DNA from: Chalara sp. BL73
Lineage: Eukaryota; Ascomycota; Leotiomycetes; Helotiales
Reading direction: 5' to 3'
Assembly (NCBI GenBank): GCA_918026815.1
Contig: CAKJVC010000012.1
Span: 310,001-374,000, forward strand
Length of the DNA: 64,000 bases
Position numbers and translations under genes: made by a program. Shown in pieces: positions 34,690 to 46,269 of this stretch. Under the pieces are notes generated by a model. The model made no database searches. It saw only the letters and a list, made by a program, of their open reading frames with translations, and was not told the DNA's origin. The stretch's first letter is position 1; every line of letters starts with the position of its first letter.

Positions 34690-37480
34690 TAAAAATGTTT
34701 AAAAAAAAACTAAATCGCAGTATGCTAAAATATTGTAATAAACTATATCGAAACTTATAGTTTTTAGTTGCTAAAAAAAAGCTCGGTAATTACAAGCTAA
34801 TTAATTCAGCAACGTTTATAAATGCCGTTACGTTAAAAAACGCGAATTTACTTTTTTTTGTAAACGAATTTGCTAATAAGTTTACAAAATGCTATATTAC
34901 AAGCTTAGTTAATTTATATTTCGGATATAATTAAATAACGTTGCACTTTATTTGCAAAAATATAACGGCATTTTTTATATTACTCGAATTGCTAAAATAC
35001 ACAACATTACTTTAAAGCGCTACGAATTCGGTTGCGAAATGCGTAAAAATTATAATGTTTGTTTTAGCAGCAATTTGCTTTGAAATAGCTGTGCTTTTTT
35101 TAAACGACATAAGTGTTAAAAAACTTTATACGGACTATAACGGAAAAAAAGCGTTGCCCGGAATACAACAGTATATTTTTAAGCATATTTAAAACTTCGA
35201 CAAAACGCTAAAACGAATTAAGCGTATAAAAAGCTTTATAAGTTTTAAGTTTTAATTTTACAGAAACAAATTGAATATTGTAAGCTTTGTATGCAACTTA
35301 AAAAAAAAAAAGCTTTCTGCAAACAAAGTCGTTAAAATTATAAACTAAAAAACGTTTAAAAACGTTACAAAAGCTAAAGCTTTTATAAACTTGTGCGTAT
35401 ATTTCCGGATTTAAGTAAAAAATTTCGGCATTATTGCAGCACTTATTTACGATTTAATAAAAAAAAGTGTTGTATAGCATTAGAATTTTAACGTTTAAAA
35501 AATAGCTATAAAAACGCTACAAAACGCTATAGTTACAGCGCCGGTACTTATTCGAATCGATTATAAGCCGAATGCCGAAAAAATTGTTGTAAAAGTAAAT
35601 GCTAGTTTAAATAGCTATAACGGATATTTAAGCTAAAAAAACTTTGTTTCGAGCAAAGTTAAACTTGCTAAATACAAAAGTAAAACTTAGTTAAAAGCCG
35701 AGCGTAACTATAACGTTATAAAAAAGAAATGCAAAAGTGTTTTTAAAATTTTAAAAAAATTGCAAGTTTAAATTATTGCTATTTATTTTGTTTTGAAAAC
35801 GAATGCGAATATATTTGTAGCACAATTAAATAAAACTGCTACAAATTATTTAGAAGTTTTAATTATTCGGTAGTTTGCTTAAATACAATTATTTAATTTT
35901 AAAGTTCGGTATATGCTCGAAAAGCAGTATACAGCTGTTAATGCACTGTTAAAAAAACTTTAACACTTTGAAAATACTAATTCAGAAAACGAAAATATTA
36001 ATAATTGAATATTAGCGAAACTAAAAGCGTATAAAATATACTTTGTAAAAGCCGAACAAATTATTAACACTAAACAAAATACTAGTTTCGAGCTTAAAAC
36101 AAATTTCGAGTTACGAAATAAAAAAGCAATACTTTAAAAAATAAAAAACAAAATAGCTTTTTTACGCAACAAAAAAAAAATCGAAATAGAATTTAGTTCA
36201 AAAAAACTCGAATACGAAACACTTATTTTTAGTTTTAAATACAGTAAGAAATCTATTTAAATAGCACAGTATTTAACAACGTTTAAAAAGCTTAAAAACA
36301 TAAGTGTTCCGGAATTTTGCAAATTCAAAAAAAAAGCATTGAAATATAGCGTTTACAAACGAAAATTGTAGCGTTTGCTTACAAAAAGCATGCTTATTAA
36401 ACTCGTAGTTAACAGCAAGCGAATCCGAAACAAGATCTTTTGCGACGTGCATTATTAAAACGGCTATAAAAACAGAAAAAGTATTTACTATAAGATTTTT
36501 TAACAATACTTTTAGCATAATTGCTACAACGATGTAAAAAGTTACGTTAAAACTTGTAAAAAATACTAGTTTAAAACTAACGGAAAAAAAAAAGAAGCTA
36601 TATATTTTACAGCGTCGAACAAGTTAATAGAAAAATGAGCAGTTAATATTACGTTTATGCCGGCTTAAAAAAAAAAAAAGTATTTAATTGTAGCTAAAAA
36701 TAATATAAGTAGTTAGCTTGAAGCGAAAGCTATTGCGAACAAAAAAGCATTTACAGTTACTAAGTTTATTTAAGAAAACGTTATTTGCCGTTATAGTATT
36801 TTCGGAAAAATAATAGTAAATAGCGAAAAAGAATTTAAAAAAAAAGTGCTTGAATTGCTTTCGAAATAAGAAATAAATAAAATTCAAGTTTCCGTATATT
36901 ATACGGCAGTAAACGGAATAATCGAGCGTAGCTACAAATTTCTAAAAAACGCTTTGTTTAAATTAGAAAAAAGCTGAGTAAACAATTTAGTCGCTGTTTT
37001 ATTTACGAAACGCACTACAGTTTACAGATTTACAGAATATACACCGTTTTATATAGTATACGGACGAAAGTTTATTTTGCTAATAAAATCGAAGTTTTTT
37101 ATTTAAAAGACTTTTTTTACAAAAAAAATTACGAACCGTTTTAAGTTTATTAAGCTAAAAACGAAGCAATTTCAAATAAAAAAAAAGAATGTCGAAAAAG
37201 CCAAATACAGAAAAACTTGTCGACAGCAAAAAAAAAAAGAAGTTTTTAATGCCAAGCATAGAATTAAAGCTAAACTGTTACAGAAAAACGACATTATACT
37301 TCGTTATAACTTTGTTAAAAAAATCGACATGTTTTTTAATAGAAAGCTTAACTTTAAATAGTTAAAACTATATTAAATACTTAGCGCTAACAACAACAAA
37401 AAGTACTACAAGCTTAAAAAGCTTAAGTTTAACGAAGTAGTTTTAAAAAAAACTTTTTTAAGAAGTAAGCTTAAACTATT
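34690..37480 (+). pseudogene. Reverse transcriptase, RNase H and integrase region
   Basis: RT blocks include YKLINSATFINAVTLKNANL near 34800, a decayed YFGYN-ITLHF near 34920, NSVAKCV near 35030, VLFLNDISVKKLYTDYNGKK near 35100 (normally DD at the active site; here ND), and KLNIVSFVCNLKKKKLS near 35270. RNase H follows with ALIRIDYKPNA-like APVLIRIDYKPNAEKIVVKV near 35560 and VAQLNKTATNYLEVLIIR near 35820. The integrase shows YLIVAKNNISS near 36690 and VSVYYTAVNGIIERSYKFL near 36890, then YRFTEYTPFYIVYGRKFILL near 37030. The frame stays open between substitution-type stops for long distances, so decay is mainly by point mutation. Confidence 0.8.
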
Positions 37481-40400
37481 TTTTTAACGAAAAAGTTATT
37501 TTTATGCGCCGGACAATAGAATAATAAATGATTCAAGTTCCGAACTTAATTTTAAAAAGCTTGGAAATATAAAAAAAAAAAAAAAAAACAGCCGACAATT
37601 CGTTGTTTAACTACTTTATTTAACGAACGCACAAAAAAGCTTATATGTTCGAATAAATGATTTTAAAGAATTTTTGGACTACTAAAAGTTCAAAGCGCTA
37701 CTAGCTTAAAAGCTTTTTTATAGTAAAAAAAAAGTTTTAGCCGGCACTACAACGAGTTTTAAACCAGGTCGCCGACAACAGTTGTTACTAGTTACTACAC
37801 GTTTTATTTACTAGCTTAGCGACGATTTTTTCGACAATGCTTTTATTTCTGCTTTTCGTAAACTAAAACGCGCACAATTTAGCACTTCGTTACATAAGTA
37901 AAAGTCGTAGTTGTAGTTTAAACATTTATAAGTGTAAAAAAAAAAAGCTTTAGTAACTATTGCACCGGCAAGCGAAACGCACTTTAAAAGCTTACGGAAA
38001 TAGTAAAAAAAACAGCAAGTTATTTCTAAATAAGCTAATTAAGTTAAACAGCTTTTAAAGCTGCATATGCTTTAAAACTACAAAAAGCTTTATAGAAAAG
38101 CTTTTAAAACTACAGTAAAAAAAATCAAAACGGCTAAAGAAATAAAAAGATTTTTAGTTACTTCGAAAAAAAAAACAAAAAATTATTAAAAAAAGCTTAA
38201 ACGAAGTGCAGCTTTTCAGCAAACTTTTTAAAGCTTAAAAAAAAAACGCTAAAACAGCTACTTTTAGCACTTAACTTAATTTTAAGCCCGTAAAAGTTAA
38301 TAGCTTAAAAAAGACTTTAAGCTTTAAAACAATTCTACAAACTTCTAGCAAACTTAATATGTTTTAATAACTCGAAAATGTTTTTATAACTTACGATCCG
38401 GGTCTAAATTTAGTAGTTTTAGTAAGTTTAGTTTTAGTAAGTCCAGTTTCAGTTCTAGTTTAAAAAAGCTTATTTCGATTTTAAAAGTTTTTATTCTATA
38501 ATACTATTAGCTAAAAAAAAACGACAAAAAGATTCGATAGCGTTCGAGAATACTTAATTACAACAAACTTAAACTGGACTTAGCTTGTTGTTTTCCGGAA
38601 ATAGAATTAAGAATTTACGAACGAGCAATTTCGAGTACTAACAAACAAACGATATACAAAGTGCAAAAGCTTGAAATTCAACTTTGCTGTAGTAAAAAAA
38701 CACAGCACATTAAACACTTTAAAGCTCGCTCGAAATAAAATACATTAAACAAGCTTTCTAGTAGTAAATCTTTGCTTTTGCCGCTAAAAGCAACCGAAGC
38801 TTAACAAATAAAATAAACTACAAGTAAAAGATTTTATTAACTAAAAAACAATTGCGCGACGTTTAAGCCGAACAACTTTAACACCGCTATTAATAACAAC
38901 GCGTTAAACAGTTTCGAGTAAAGTTCTTTTATAGTTAATTAGTAAAAATACAAGTAAAAAATCGCTGCATTAAAAAAATAAATAGCTTAATAAAGAAATA
39001 CGATAAAAATAGCAAACACTGCTTTTCGAAAATTAAAACTTATACTAACAGTACTTCTCGACTCGAAAAAACAGCGAAAAAACTTAAAAACTGTATAGTA
39101 ACTGTATTCGGAAAAAAAAAAGTTAGTACAAGCGAAAGTGTACACGTTTTTAAAGCTAACCGGTACAGTTTAATTGCAAGTAGTCGCGCTAAAATCAAAT
39201 CCGACGAATCTTTTTAAGTTTACGTTTTTAACGCTATAACTTGCAGTACTATAGCGATGTTAGAACTATAATAATGTTAAACTGTAAAAACTTGTTATTT
39301 TGTTGTTTTGCTTTATTTTTAAATAATATTTTAATTCGGAGTATAGTTCGAAAATAAAAAAAAAGTAACTGTATTTGTTGTTTTGTTTAAGCTTTGACTT
39401 TGTTTTTAATTGTATAGTTGTTAAAGTTGAAAAGAAGCTATAAGTAACAATTAGCAATAAAGATTATAAAAAGCGATCCGACTTATTTATAGTTTTGCTA
39501 GTATTTCAACTTTGCTTTATTTACTACAACTTGAAAGCATTACAGCGACGTTAAAAATGTAACGTCGATAAATACAAAAGCCGCTTACTTTAATACTACA
39601 CTTTAATACTTTATTATAAAATTCGGAAAATTGTTCAAAAAAAAGAAAAGTATAACTGTTTGTTGTTTTGCTCGAGCTTTAACTTTGTTTTTAATTGTAT
39701 AGCTGTTAAAAGTAGTTAAAAAGCTACAAACAACAGTTAGCAATAAGAATTAAAAAAAAAGATTTAGCATACTTATAGTTTTTGCGTTACAGCTTCGCTA
39801 GCGCAGCTTTGCTAGCGTTTCACTTTATTTTTAATTGTATAGTCGCGAAATTCACTTTGCTCGATAATTCCTGTTTTTAATACTAGTCAGTAATAAAAAC
39901 AAGTTAAAAAAAGAAACGACTTAGTTCTGATTTGTATCGACAACAAGCATAAAATAGAAAATTAAGTGTAAAAAAAAGAAAGAATTGTAAAAAAGTTGTA
40001 AATCAAAAGTAAAAGCAAAAACCGATCAAGAAATCGACTTGCGCAACAACAACGTATTAAAAGCGTTGCAATAAAGAAATACTTTTTAATTCTTTTATAC
40101 TAATAGCTTATTTAATTCAATTGTATGCTCGATATAGTCGAATATAAAAAAATCAAATAAAAAATTGTATAAAAAGCTCGAATAAAAAGTAGTTGTAAAA
40201 AGAAGTTTATCAGAAAATAAACAGTTAGCAATTGATTCTCGCAAAAAATTAAGCAGCTGAATATTATACGAATAATAAATTAAATTCTTATAATATTGTT
40301 CGAAAAAAATCATAATTATTGAAAATCGAGTTGTTGTTGTTGTTGTAAAGTTGTAAGTTGAAAAAAAATAAAAAAAAGTAATATAGTAAAGTCGATATTT

Positions 40401-40565
40401 TATCGCTAGCTAAGCAAGTTAATATTCACTTTCGAAAGTAAAAAGTAAATCACGTAATGCAACGACAATTTATAAAGCAATATTAAAAAAAGAAAGCTCG
40501 ATCAACTAAACGCAAACTTTTATTAACTAGTGCTCGAAGCGAGCACGTATAAAAAAAAAGACGGA
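37481..40565 (+). other. Long non-coding 3' region of the LTR element, with a duplicated unit at 39322-39782
   Basis: No retroviral domain is readable after the integrase tail. Two related blocks, 39322-39494 and 39611-39782 (offset about 288 bp), share TTTGTTTTTAATTGTATAG, a poly-A-interrupted AGTAACTGT/AGTATAACTGT segment and ACAATTAGCAATAA/ACAGTTAGCAATAA. They form a degenerate tandem duplication. Confidence 0.6.
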
Positions 40566-40914
40566 TGTAGTAAAGATTGATTCTTTTTTTTTTATAATTG
40601 TTACGTGATAAGTAGTAGTTGCTAGTTATGTAACTTCGGATCGAGGTATGCATATAAAAAATGCTTTCAGTACTAAAAATCAAAACGAACTAACAATTAT
40701 TAATTATCAACAACAACACTTAGAACGCTATATCAATACAACTGATTCTACTTTTCTATATATTATATCCTATAAGCTATTAACGTTTATTTATTATATA
40801 GAGCTTAGGCTCACCGGTGCTCTCCCCAGTATGCTACAGCCACCGCTATCACGCCTATAAGTTTTGTGCTAAATCCTGTTGCTGTTCTTGCTCTTCAGCA
40901 TGTTCCACGCCACA
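40566..40914 (+). repeat. 3' LTR
   Basis: 349 bp, the same length as the 5' LTR. Its inner half has A where the 5' LTR has G (TGTAGTAAAGATTG), and its outer half keeps C and G (CTCACCGGTGCTCTCCCC). Confidence 0.95.
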
Positions 40915-40989
40915 ATACTATATTGCGCTTAATTAAAGCTTGAATTGATCAAATTAAAAAAATATTGTAACAGCTAGTATAACTGCTAA

Positions 40990-41470
40990 AGCCGGTTAGA
41001 GTCGGATATTATAACAGCTACAAAAACTACAAGCATGCAGCTACAGCAGCTACAAGCATGTAGCTACAACAGCCACGAGCATGTAGTTACAGCGGGCATA
41101 CAGCTACAGCAGCTACAAACTAACAGCTACAGTACAGTTGAGAAGTGCAGTACTTTCAGAGCTGCAAACGGCGTAACTAGCTTATAGCCAGCTACAGCGG
41201 CAACAGGCTTGCTGCTACAGCGGCTACAGCGGCTACAAGCTTGAAGCTACAGTGACTACAAACTTGAAGCTACAGTGACTACAGGCTTGAAGCTACAGTG
41301 ACTGCAAGCTTGAAGCTACAGTAACTACAGGCTTAAAGCTACAGTGACTACAGGCTTGAAGCTACAGTGACTACAGGCTTGAAGCTACAGCGGCTACAGG
41401 CTTGAAGCTTCAGCGGCTACAGGCCTGCAGTTACAGCGACTACAGGCTTGCAGCCACTACGAGGGCGTAT
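40990..41470 (+). repeat. Minisatellite of 23 bp units in the 3' part of MULE-A
   Basis: At least eight copies of AAGCTACAGTGACTACAGGC followed by TTG lie between about 41200 and 41440. Looser copies of GCTACAGCAGCTACAAGC precede them. The block is not hypermutated (CAG and CTG remain), unlike the DNA 100 bp to its left. Confidence 0.85.
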
Positions 41471-41725
41471 AACTTAAGCTGTCGTGGCTTCAGCTGCTAC
41501 ATTATTGCCTTTTGTTTGTTACACAATTCAGTACTGGGAGTGGTAGAGTGGTGGCGCCGAAAGGGGAAATGGGGGGATTCCAATACACTGACTCCGGGGG
41601 TCAGTTTAGAGCTGACCTAAGCATTACGTAACACCACCAAAATGATCGCGCGTCGCGTTCTACACCCACTTGCACTGTAATTTTGCCCGCAATCGATGCA
41701 CGCTGGACTTAATTGCATCGCAATA

Positions 41726-44638
41726 ATGGATTCCTTGCTTTCACCGCCGCCGCCGCCGCCTTTACAATTACCTGAGCCTTTGCCAGCAGAGCTTTCTTTC
41801 TTTTCTACGGCTATGCTACTACTTCCGGAAGCTATTTACAGCTCTAAAAAAGAGCTATATGCGTCAATTCAAGCTTGAGCTGCACAGTATTATTACGCTT
41901 TTCGCATTGAACGGTTTAAAAAGCTTGATAATAGCTTTAAGACTAAGATTTTATACTATTGCGATCGTTACGGACCGCTACTACCAGAAAACTATTCGCA
42001 ACAAAGTTTACAAGACTGTAAACGCTGTACGACTACTCGAAAAACGGGCTGCTAGTTCTCAATAATAGCTATACAATGTACAGATACTTAATAGAAGCTA
42101 CGCTATAAGCCTAGTAAAAAATACAGTATACACAACTATTTTCTAAGTTATTTAATTAGTTTTTATTTAGCACACCGGAAACTAGCACAAGCAAAAATAA
42201 ACTAAACTAAATCTCTTTATAATGCTAGTAAGTTTAATATTATATAATACTTTAAAAGAAAAAGCTTAATATATTTATAAAAATCAAGCCAGGTCAAGCA
42301 ATTACATACTTACGCAACATAACGACTGCTTTTTTTCAACTGTACGATATATACAACTTGAATGCTTCTTTTAAAAAAAAGCAAAAGCATAAACTTTCCG
42401 CAAATAACGCTTTAATTCAGCATTTCAAAAACAACAATATTCACTTTAAAATCAATATTACGCATTAAAATTAAACTCGTTATTTGTTTATTGCATATTC
42501 ACAATTTATTCAGCTTGCACAAACTAACCAAAACGTTATACTCGTTAATAATACATACAAAACTAACAAATTTGATATGCTACTTTTTTATATAATTAGT
42601 AAACTTTTACTTTTTATTGCTAGTTTTTATTTTAATTAATTTTATAAATATTACAAGCTTAAGCATAACATTTTCAATTAGGTTTTGCTTTTTTCCGAGC
42701 GAAACAAAAAAAAATTTTATATAAGCATTTCGTTGTTTTTAAAAACTTGGAATCAAGCTTGCAGTTGTAGTTATAAACGGTGACTAAGCTTAAAAAAATG
42801 CTTCAAATAAAGTATTTCCGTATGCTTTTATACTACTTTGTATTTAGTACGTTAATCAATGTGTTATTGCTAAATGTAAAAACATAGTTAGAAACGAAAA
42901 CTGGCCAGTATTTAAAGCTGCTTAGCGTACAGTTATTCAAACATTTACAATTGAAGAATTTAACAAGCATTAGCTTGAATTTCAAACTCAATATTCTACT
43001 TTTAAAACTTAGCAGTGTATAACATACTTACGAAATAAATAGCTAAAGCCTGGCTAAAAAAAACGTTTAGTTGCAGCTTAAATAAATCAACATTTACACT
43101 TTAAAATACGAGTCACGTTACGTGTTGAAAGTGCTTATGCTTATATTAAGCGCTATTTAAAAAACAAAAAAACCAAAAAAAACTTTTATTCGTTATAATT
43201 ACTTATTGAAGCAGCTGTAATTAACCAAATTACAGCTGTGTCAACTCGTACAGTTATACAACGAAACCGGGCACTTTTTAATATAAACAAAAACTTATAT
43301 TAAAGTTGTTTTAGAGTTATTACATAGCACGCACTTCGGCTTGTACAACAGCATTTATAGCTTGTTTTACTGTTTTTACAGCTTTGTACAAATAGCTTTA
43401 CACAGTTAATAAGCTTGCTTTGTGCATATATATGTAACATAAAAAAGTTTACGAGCGGCTTTATTCCGTCAGATTTTCACAAGCACTAGTACTAGGACCG
43501 TTAAAATACTTTACAGCTACTTTTTAACCCGCTGCAAGCTAGTAAACCAAATACAGCTAATTTGCGAATAGCTCGTACAGGCTGTATTCTTTCTACGAGT
43601 AAAAAGCTACTCGTAAAGCAGTTTTCTAAATATTCAGCATACTATAAAAAAGAGCATACAATAAACAGCTTTAACTGTCCGGTAAAGCTACAAACATTAA
43701 TTGCCAAACAAAGTCAAATTCTTTTTGATATAAATATAAAAGCAAAGCAATCACTAGCGTTTATAGCACTTGTAGCGTTAACCGTGCTTGAAAGGTCTTT
43801 TGTATTTACAGCGCTTACAGCGTCCAACATGCTTGTAGCATCCTTTGTGCTTACAGCGCTTACAGCATCCACAGTGCTTATAGCATCCTTTGTGCTTACA
43901 GCGCTTACAGCGTTCAACATGCCTGTAGCATCCTTTGTGCTTACAGCGCTTACAGCGTTTAACATGCTTGTAGCATCCTTTGTGTTTACAGCGCTTACAG
44001 CGTTCAACATGCCTGTAGCATTATCTGTGCTTACAGCGTTTACAGCGTTCATTGTGCTTGTAATGTCTCTAGTACTTACAAAGCTTATAGAGTCTACTAT
44101 AGCTGTAGCGTTTCCTGTATTTACAGAGCCTATAAAGTCCACTATAACTGTAGCGTTTTTTGTATTTACAGAATCTATAGAGTCTACTATTACTGTAGCG
44201 TTTCCTGTATTTACAGCGCTTACAGTGTCTACTGTGCTTAAACAGCTATCTCCAGACAGGCCAAAAGTTTTAATACAAGCTTATTTAGCTGAAAAAGCAG
44301 CCTGGCTAGCTTAGCACTCTACCGTACGACTAACAGAGTACCGCAAAGCCCGGAAATAGACTACTCCGCGACTAAAAGTCTTAAAAAAACAGCTATTTTA
44401 CATGCCTAAAGAACAACGTGACCTTATAGATAATATTATAGCAAATCAGGCTAATTGGACAAATGAAAAGATTATAGTATAGCTAAATAATAAAGCAAAA
44501 AAAGAAAAGGACGAGTATAATAAGCTAGAATCAGAGTTTGCAAAAAACAACAATAAGCACACGGAAAATAGGCGTAGAAAGATATAGGCTAGAATTGAGG
44601 AGGAGCATACGCGAGATTCTGAGCGATACATTCTATAA
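41726..44638 (+). pseudogene. MULE-B transposase, hypermutated, with repeat-coding C-terminal tail
   Basis: The N-terminus MDSLLSPPPPPPLQLPEPL is unmutated. A FAR1-like region follows (SSKKELYASIQA, then CDRYGP), then the MULE catalytic part: VNNTYKTNKFDM near 42544 (first acidic residue changed to Asn), LAVVVINGD near 42765 and ESAYAYIKRYLKNK near 43120. A SWIM/knuckle region near 43420-43680 carries Tyr where Cys is expected (YSAYYKKEHTINSFNC). The surviving 250-codon frame 43562-44314 encodes 15-residue repeats (VASFVLTALTAFNMP). A Lys/Glu-rich tail ends ERYIL at 44638. N-terminal, central and C-terminal parts share one frame; the stretch 42370-42680 is shifted near A-runs. Stops are mostly TAA/TAG at Gln/Trp sites. 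It is inactive. Confidence 0.8.
43785..44235 (+). repeat. 45 bp coding minisatellite in the MULE-B transposase
   Basis: About ten units of 45 bp built on GTGCTTACAGCGCTTACAGC, each coding 15 residues of the type VASFVLTALTAFNMP. The first six are close to each other and the last ones diverge. The same unit type occurs in the arms of MULE-C. Confidence 0.9.
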
Positions 44639-44891
44639 AATTGATTATTGCGATGCAATTGAGTCCAGCGTGCATCGATTGCGGGCAAAATTACAGTGCA
44701 AGTGGGTGTAGAACGCGACGCGCGATCATTTTGGTGGTGTTACGTAATGCTTAGGTCAGCTCTAAACTGACCCCCGGAGTCAGTGTATTGGAATCCGAAA
44801 TGGGGGGTTTTGCTTAGTAAGATATACGCCGGGGGCGTATGTGTACGCCAGCGTATCCGTATCCGCCCCCGTATTGAAACCCTCCAGAATC

Positions 44892-46269
44892 ATCAGTGGA
44901 AAGCTCGCTCGAGCCCACCGCCAAGACGCGCAAAACTCTACGAACCTAGTCGTCAATTGCGGAGAGCTTTACATTAGGTGTTTAATTCCTTTTGTACTTA
45001 GAACTTAATTCAACCATTTTACTTGCACCCTGTAGGAACACTACCGCAAGCAGTTTAGATCGCAAGACTCTGTGTTCATCACATATTAGGAGATGGCGAT
45101 TACAGAGTTTTTGCTGAAGTATATAGTAAACTCACAGTTGCTAAAACTAAGTTGAACAGTCTAACCGCTGCGCCAGCCATGATTTATTGGACGTTGAGAG
45201 TGCATCCTCAAAAGCCGCCTAGTATGCACCGAACTCCATACAGAGAATAGCACTTATTCCAGCATTCCACAATGACTCCCACGGCAACAGGAATCCTTCC
45301 AATGGCATCAAAGTCGGAGCCTTCTAGTGCATTGATTAGGTAAAGCAATAACCTGATACTCAGACCATGCCTGCTCCAAATCACACAACAACGAAAGCTA
45401 TTCGAATGCTACTGCATATCTTGGAATTTAAAGAAAAAACCCTTTGCGCATTGAACGATACTCGGTCTAAGTAGTCCTTAACTTCCCCAATTGCTTGAAA
45501 GCGGATCTGTGGAAGGGAGTGGAATTCACTTTTGAGAAGGGACGTCCTCATTCGCTCTGGAGAGTTCTCTAATATATATATACTGGTGATTATCTCGACT
45601 ATGTAGATAAATTTCTAGAGGCTAAGGGTAATTGTATCACGAAATGCTGGTTCTGAACAGCGGTAACTTAGAATTACCGAAGCATGAGCGAGTTCATGCA
45701 CATGCAGATATGTTTTGCTGGAAGAGTTAAGAGACATCCCCTGCAAGAGGTTCGAGCTTCAATCACCAAAGCATTGGATCAGTAACACCTTCCCGGATTG
45801 TGTTTAGAAAGTCTATTTCATTCTAAGACAAGGACGGCTTCGTCCCCCGCGTGCATGATGAGCACCTGGCGCAATGAGATCCGTGTTTATTTCCAGAATT
45901 TTAAATTTTTGTGTAGAGAGCGTCTGGAGGCTTGCGTGAAGCTTCCTGAGACAAGCCTTGCAAGGTTGTCCTCGAAATACGCGGATTCGTATATTTCAGG
46001 GTTTCACTAATAGGCATACTGCGCCACCAACCTAATGCTCAAAATTTTGTGGAGCTAGATATTTCGGACCCAGCTTGATAAATACTCACTTCCTAAGCCT
46101 GACAACAGATCAAGTACACGCCAACTCTACATTCCTTTTTATTTCAAATCCGCAAATACTGGTTTCTGCATTTCCGATTAACACATTTTTCGAGAGGGCC
46201 TGATTTTGTTCATCACCGCATTGAGTCTGAAGTTTCAACGCGTTAAAAGATAGAGACAAAATAAGCCAA
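44892..46269. other. Intergenic, no gene seen
   Basis: Host DNA right of the nest. Small frames only. A CT/TA-rich stretch precedes the RTA1 gene start. Confidence 0.4.

Larger units (their letters stand above)
30242..40914 (+). mobile_element. Ty3/gypsy-type LTR retrotransposon, 10.67 kb, hypermutated
   Basis: Two 349 bp LTRs (30242-30590; 40566-40914) start TG and end CA. They are flanked by ATAC (30238-30241 and 40915-40918), a 4 bp duplication, or 5 bp (AATAC) if the terminal A is counted in the target. Internal order is gag-like, protease-like, reverse transcriptase/RNase H, integrase, all on the plus strand, which is gypsy order. The interior is extremely A+T-rich, with many TAG/TAA at Trp/Gln positions and Asp-to-Asn and Glu-to-Lys changes. 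No intact gene remains. A 3 kb non-coding stretch separates pol from the 3' LTR. Confidence 0.93.
41575..44796 (+). mobile_element. MULE-B: Mutator-like element inserted in the right terminal repeat of MULE-A
   Basis: Length 3222 bp. Terminal inverted repeats of 153 bp (41575-41727; 44644-44796) differ at one base by my reading and begin GGATTCCAATACACTGACTC. The target duplication GAAATGGGG is perfect (41566-41574; 44797-44805). The start codon of the transposase overlaps the inner end of the left repeat. Confidence 0.95.
27198..44870 (+). mobile_element. MULE-A: Mutator-like element carrying two further insertions
   Basis: Terminal inverted repeats of about 113 bp: left 27198-27310, starting GGGGGCGGATACGGATACGC; right 44870 down to 44797, continuing after the MULE-B insertion at 41574 down to 41527. 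The target duplication GTATTGAAA is perfect (27189-27197 and 44871-44879). Without the LTR element, MULE-B and their duplications the element would be about 3.77 kb, a normal size for an autonomous fungal MULE. It contains a mutated transposase gene, a fold-back insertion and a 3' minisatellite. Confidence 0.9.
26599..44891. mobile_element. Nest of four transposable elements (18.3 kb)
   Basis: The outer borders are the 9 bp host duplication TCCAGAATC at 26599-26607 and 44883-44891. Removing the elements in order (MULE-B, LTR retrotransposon, MULE-A, MULE-C) rejoins host DNA at one TCCAGAATC copy. Each Mutator-like insertion has its own perfect 9 bp duplication, the usual size for this superfamily. 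The insertion order is therefore C first, then A, then the LTR element and B in either order. Confidence 0.93.

Noticed and set aside
36273..36518. 81-codon minus-strand frame within the LTR element
   Set aside because: It lies antisense to the pol region, whose plus-strand blocks match reverse transcriptase and integrase order.
43714..44142. 142-codon minus-strand frame in the 45 bp repeat block
   Set aside because: It is the antisense image of the coding minisatellite in the transposase; repeats keep several frames open.
27310..44640. A+T-rich block taken as mitochondrial DNA or a centromere
   Set aside because: Terminal repeats, target duplications and decayed transposase and pol domains explain it as mutated transposons.
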